Origin: Wuchereria bancrofti
Lineage: Eukaryota > Nematoda > Chromadorea > Rhabditida > Onchocercidae
Direction: 5' to 3'
Length of the DNA: 64,000 nucleotides
Assembly: GCA_005281725.1 (NCBI GenBank)
Contig: SSBO01000009.1
Span: 10,411,313-10,475,312, forward strand
Every line of letters starts with the position of its first letter. Within the stretch, counting starts at the first letter, position 1. The translations under genes and the position numbers were made by a program. The notes under the pieces were generated by a model. It did no database searches. It saw nothing but the letters and a program-made list of their open reading frames with translations, and was not told the DNA's origin. This document shows positions 60,201 to 64,000 of the stretch, piece by piece.

Positions 60201-63200
60201 ATTTTTTTTTTAACAAATTTTAAAATTTAAATTTTTTAAAAAATACATTTATTTCTATTTCATTTTTTTTTCATAAAATAGTTAATAATATTTGAAAAAA
60301 AAAAAAGAATTAATTTAAACAAGAAAATATCAGTACGTTAGGAGAAATTTGTAAGATTTTTTTTTTTTTGTTCCAAGCTAAATCAATGTATTTTAAAAAA
60401 CCGTTTAAATATTTGACAAATAGTGTGTAAGTGCTATATTCTTTTTTCTTTTGTTTGATGAATCATAGATTTAAGAGTAAGTGAAAAGAAACTATCAACT
60501 TAACTTTCATTTATCCATCTTTTATTTTAACTAAATAGCAGTACTATTCTATTGGATATATTTTTTTTTTCTTATTTTATTTTTATGAGTTGAAAAAAGG
60601 AAAGATAGTAGGTAAGTAAGTAAGTAAGTAAGTAAGTGAAAGATTAAAATAAAAAATAATAGTATATAGATGTAAACTTTTGGGTTTAGATTTTTTATTT
60701 GAATGAATATTTGAAATAAATAAACTTTTCTTTCTTTTATTTTTTATGATTTAAAGAAAAGAAAGGATAGTAAGTAAGTAAGTGAAAGATTAGAATAAAA
60801 AATAATAGCATATAGATATGAACTTTTAGACTTAAATTTTTTATTTGAATGAATGTTTCAAAAAAAAAAAAAACTTTTAACATGATTAATTAATTATTTA
60901 TTATTGATATTTTCATGATAAATTAACTGATTTTTCATTCAATTATGTATCATTTATTATTTATTAATAGGATTATTAGTGAATTTTATATTTGTTTAGA
61001 TTAATGCATTGTTTGTGCAATAATTTTATATGTATTTAAGTAATTTAAGTACACATTACCTATCTATTTTCGATGAGAAATTTAAAAATTTTTAAGATTA
61101 CCTAAAAAAAAAAAGGGAAAAAAGAAAAAAGGAAACAGCAAATGTTTCATAGAACGGACAAAAGTCAGATCATTTCTGTCTTATTTTCAAAAATTGCTAT
61201 AAATCATTTTGATTAATAATCAGTAATGTTTTGATTAAAATTCATTAATTACAAATTTTGATATTAGCATGATTTTATAGATAATAGCTATGAAAATGAT
61301 TTCTTTTTAACATTCATGCGAAATTATTTTACTTCTCTTTTCTTAATTCAATTTTACTAATTAGTTAATTTTACATAAATCCAATTTAAAAGAAATAGAA
61401 AAAAGAATTACTGGAATTAAACGTGCGAAAATTTAAAAAAAATGATGCTCAAGAATGAAATATTTCTGTACGACATAAACTGTAAAAGAAATGTCGCATT
61501 TTTTTCAGCAAACATTTTTTGTTAAAAAAAAAAAAAAAAAAGGAAAATTCTTTTTAAATAGAAAAGGTTATGTGGATGGAAAAACATCTATGAAAAGATA
61601 AATAGTATTTCTTTCTTTTTTTTTTTTTCTTTTATATATTTTCATACATTTCATTACAAACACGTAAAAATTTTTTGATATTTTAATAAGATCGAATAAG
61701 ACAAAATGAGTGAAAGAAAAAATTTTTTAAAAAAAAAAAAATAAAAAAGATATTTTTTTTTTTATGAGAATAAATTAAAAGCAAATCTCTTATAATTAAG
61801 GATTTATAAATTTAGGCATAAGAAAAACAGCATAGAATAATAGTTTAAAAGAAGTGTAATACAAAAATAAAAAAAAGGAGAAAATTTAAATTTTTCAAAT
61901 TTTGGATTAATAATGTAAAAATTTTTCATTTTCAATATCAATTAGTAAACAGTGAAATTTTCAAAATTTTGATTGTTTTCAGTTTAATTTTTTCAACAGC
62001 TTAAAAGTTTAAAAAAAAAAAAAAAGACGAAGTAAGTTCATTTATTGATTGACTGATAGCTGAAAGAGTGAATATAATATCATTTATTTCACTCAAATTT
62101 TTTATTCGAGAAAACTAATTTTTTTTTTATTTTATATTTTTAACTATAATAAATTAAGATCAAAAGTTAAAAGACTAAAAATTAAGATTTAATCATTCTA
62201 ATGATCTTTAATAATCCTAAATAATATATTTTTTCCTTGATAAATCAAAAGTATTCAAATGAAATTATTCAAATACTTTAAATTAATGCTATAAACGAAT
62301 AAATCTTCGTTCTTTGAACTTTTAAAATAATAATCATAATTAAAAATGATAATTTAAAATGATGATTTTTTTATAATATATAAATTGAATGACTTAATTA
62401 ATTTATGAAAGTTTTTCTTCTATTCCTTAGTAACAATACATTTTCGTATTTTTAATTTTTAATTTAAAAAGGTATATTTGTATTTTTAATCCTAAAAATT
62501 TCTAAAAGAGTACATAAATTTGAACACAAACTTATATAGGAAAAATTGTCATTCAAAAGTTTTAAGTTAGTATTTTTCCTTTTTTTTAAAAAAAAAAATA
62601 AAGATTACTTTGTTGTTGTTTCTTAATAAAACTGAAAAGTACACGAAATTTAATATCTAATTTTTTTTTAATAAGAAATATATTCTTGAACACATGAAAA
62701 TATTAAATTAGGTACTTTTGTTTTTTCTTTTTTTCGTTTCTCTTAATTAAAAAAAAGAAGAAGTAAAAAGATTGCTTCAAATATTTCTTTTCCATATCTT
62801 TTGAAATAATCTAACTTTTCAGTATTTGAAAATTATTTTTCAGTATTTGAAAATTTATAATTTCTATTGGATAGACAGAATTTCATTTTTTTTCTTTTTT
62901 GCCTCACTCTAAAATACTTTTCATTCAATGCAATAATTTGTTTGTATGTTAGTTAAATTTGCTATTTATTTCATATACTAGCAGAATAAATATGTGAAAA
63001 ATAAGCATTAAGTATTTTTTAATAAATAAATAATAATATTTATTTAATAATAATTAAATTTATCAAATTTAAAATGCATTTACTAATTAATGTTTTATTG
63101 AGACTAAAATTAGTTCATACTGTCCTCATTGGTTCATATTTCTTGGCCATATATTATTTTACTGAATTTTTATGGAATTGCTAGAATTATTTTTCTTTTT

Positions 63201-63563
63201 CTTCTTTTTTTTTTTTGCAATCTTCTTTTTAAATGGCAAATTTATTAAGTGGCAAATTTAAAAAAAAAAAACGATTATATAAAATATATAATTTGAATAA
63301 ATTTTATGTTTACAATTAATATTAAAAAAATTTTTGTTCAATTATGATTGGAAATGTTATATTTTTACAGAATTTTGATTGGAAGCGGCATAAACCGCTT
63401 TGCAAAACTGTACAATCTCAACTAACAAGGACTACTATTACTACCAGTACTACTACTAATAATACTAATACAACAACAATAACAACAACAACAACAATAA
63501 CTGCTACTACAACTACAACAAGTCCTGCTAGTTGTACAACAGTAACAACTGCAAAATGGTTAG
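59968..63563 (+). CDS. MYND zinc-finger protein, partial; possibly EGL-9/PHD prolyl hydroxylase N-terminus
   Basis: Recognised exons are 59968-60067 (or its copy 60093-60192) and 63371-63563; more exons must lie beyond 64000 and probably upstream. Together they code a MYND finger: ECAVCGAPKSIDGS, then CKQCSMVVYCGEEHR, joined in phase 0 to NFDWKRHKPLC, giving all the C/H ligands. A Thr-rich linker encoded by ACA/ACT repeats follows, then SPASCTTVTTAKW and a donor (G|GTATGT). An N-terminal MYND with YC..EH...DW..HK..C followed by a Thr/Ser-rich stretch fits C. elegans EGL-9 and human EGLN1, the oxygen-sensing hydroxylases that mark HIF for destruction; the catalytic domain is not in the window. 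Other MYND proteins (SMYD, ZMYND types) remain possible. The start codon was not found: exon 59968 begins one base into a codon. Confidence 0.75.
60193..63370. other. Intron of the MYND gene
   Basis: AT-rich with many A and T runs. No other exon is supportable. Ends in a good acceptor, tatttttacag (63370). Confidence 0.5.
60608..60860. repeat. Duplicated segment with (GTAA)n
   Basis: ggtaagtaagtaagtaagta begins at 60611; a shorter copy (gtaagtaagtaagtg) is at 60772. Each is followed by aaagatta(a/g)aataaaaaat, aatag(t/c)atatagat and atttgaatgaat, so about 160 bases are tandemly duplicated. Each GTAAG matches the 5' splice consensus. Confidence 0.85.
63422..63550. repeat. ACA/ACT trinucleotide tract inside the MYND-gene exon
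   Basis: In-frame run of act/aca/ata codons giving the Thr-rich linker; probably length-variable. Confidence 0.75.
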
Positions 63564-64000
63564 GTATGTTAGTTTTTATTTTACAGTTTGAATTATATGA
63601 AGTTCGGATGAATTATATGAAGAATTATTGAGTTGCATTCATAGTGCTAGTAGTAATGATAAAATATTATCTGTTAAAACCATTTTTATTATTTAGGTAT
63701 GCATTTTATTTCGTAAATAAACAGAGACTTCTAATTAAAACTGTGAAATTTTAACTTTCAAAATTAGACTTGATGTAATTCATCTATTGCTAAGGTCATC
63801 TAATTAAGCTTTGTTAAGTGTTAAGCTTTGTTAATTTTAAGTATTTAGAATCTTGCATTTGCAATTATTTTTTCTTTTTTAACAACCAAAATTTATGTTT
63901 AAATATGGATCTAAGGAATTGATTTTTTTCCTCATGAAAAATTCTTCTGAATTTAGTCCAGCCTTGCTGTTTTACTTGTTATTTTACTTACTATTTTACT
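63564..64000. other. Start of next MYND-gene intron
   Basis: Follows the donor at 63564. Nothing coding is supportable up to the window end. A tatttag|gtatgc near 63697 is acceptor-like but leads to no conserved frame. Confidence 0.4.

Noticed and set aside
63564..63631. Continuation of the Thr-rich frame into LGMLVFILQFELYEV
   Set aside because: A good donor (G|GTATGTTAG) lies right after TAKW; the following residues are AT-rich intron translation.

Overview
The window looks like nuclear DNA of a nematode, probably a spirurid or filarial-type worm. It is very AT-rich. Genes are split into small exons separated by AT-rich introns, and acceptors are mostly of the TTTCAG type. The ligand-gated channel gene is of a nematode anion-channel type. 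Fragments matching the 3' part of nematode 18S rRNA sit inside one intron. Species and clade are inferred, not shown.

Five protein-coding genes can be reconstructed exon by exon. On the minus strand: an EDEM2-type ER-degradation mannosidase-like gene (1-2542, 3' end beyond the window) and a complete LIV-1-type ZIP metal transporter-like gene (3404-7815) in which several metal-ligand residues are replaced. On the plus strand: a complete claudin-like four-helix membrane protein (24471-30397), a cys-loop ligand-gated anion channel subunit (40283-52420) with a 7.7-kb first intron, and the first recognisable exons of a MYND-finger gene (59968 to the window end), possibly the EGL-9/PHD prolyl hydroxylase. 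They are separated by large intergenic tracts and share no operon-like spacing or obvious pathway.

The rest is repeat-rich DNA: a 40-bp minisatellite of about 46 units (13549-15396), a CAT/ATC trinucleotide tract (20105-20815), many intronic arrays with periods from about 30 to 150 bp, two partial 18S rDNA copies embedded in palindromic satellite DNA (28454-29340), a foldback (MITE-like) element at 57711-57967, and an assembly gap flanked by two identical 582-bp copies (8743-9928).

Points most worth checking are: two channel-gene introns that appear to start with GA instead of GT, and an EDEM2 intron without an AG acceptor; an exact 125-bp tandem duplication of the MYND exon with its splice sites; the degenerate ZIP metal site; and the 18S fragment bracketed by about 50-bp inverted repeats.
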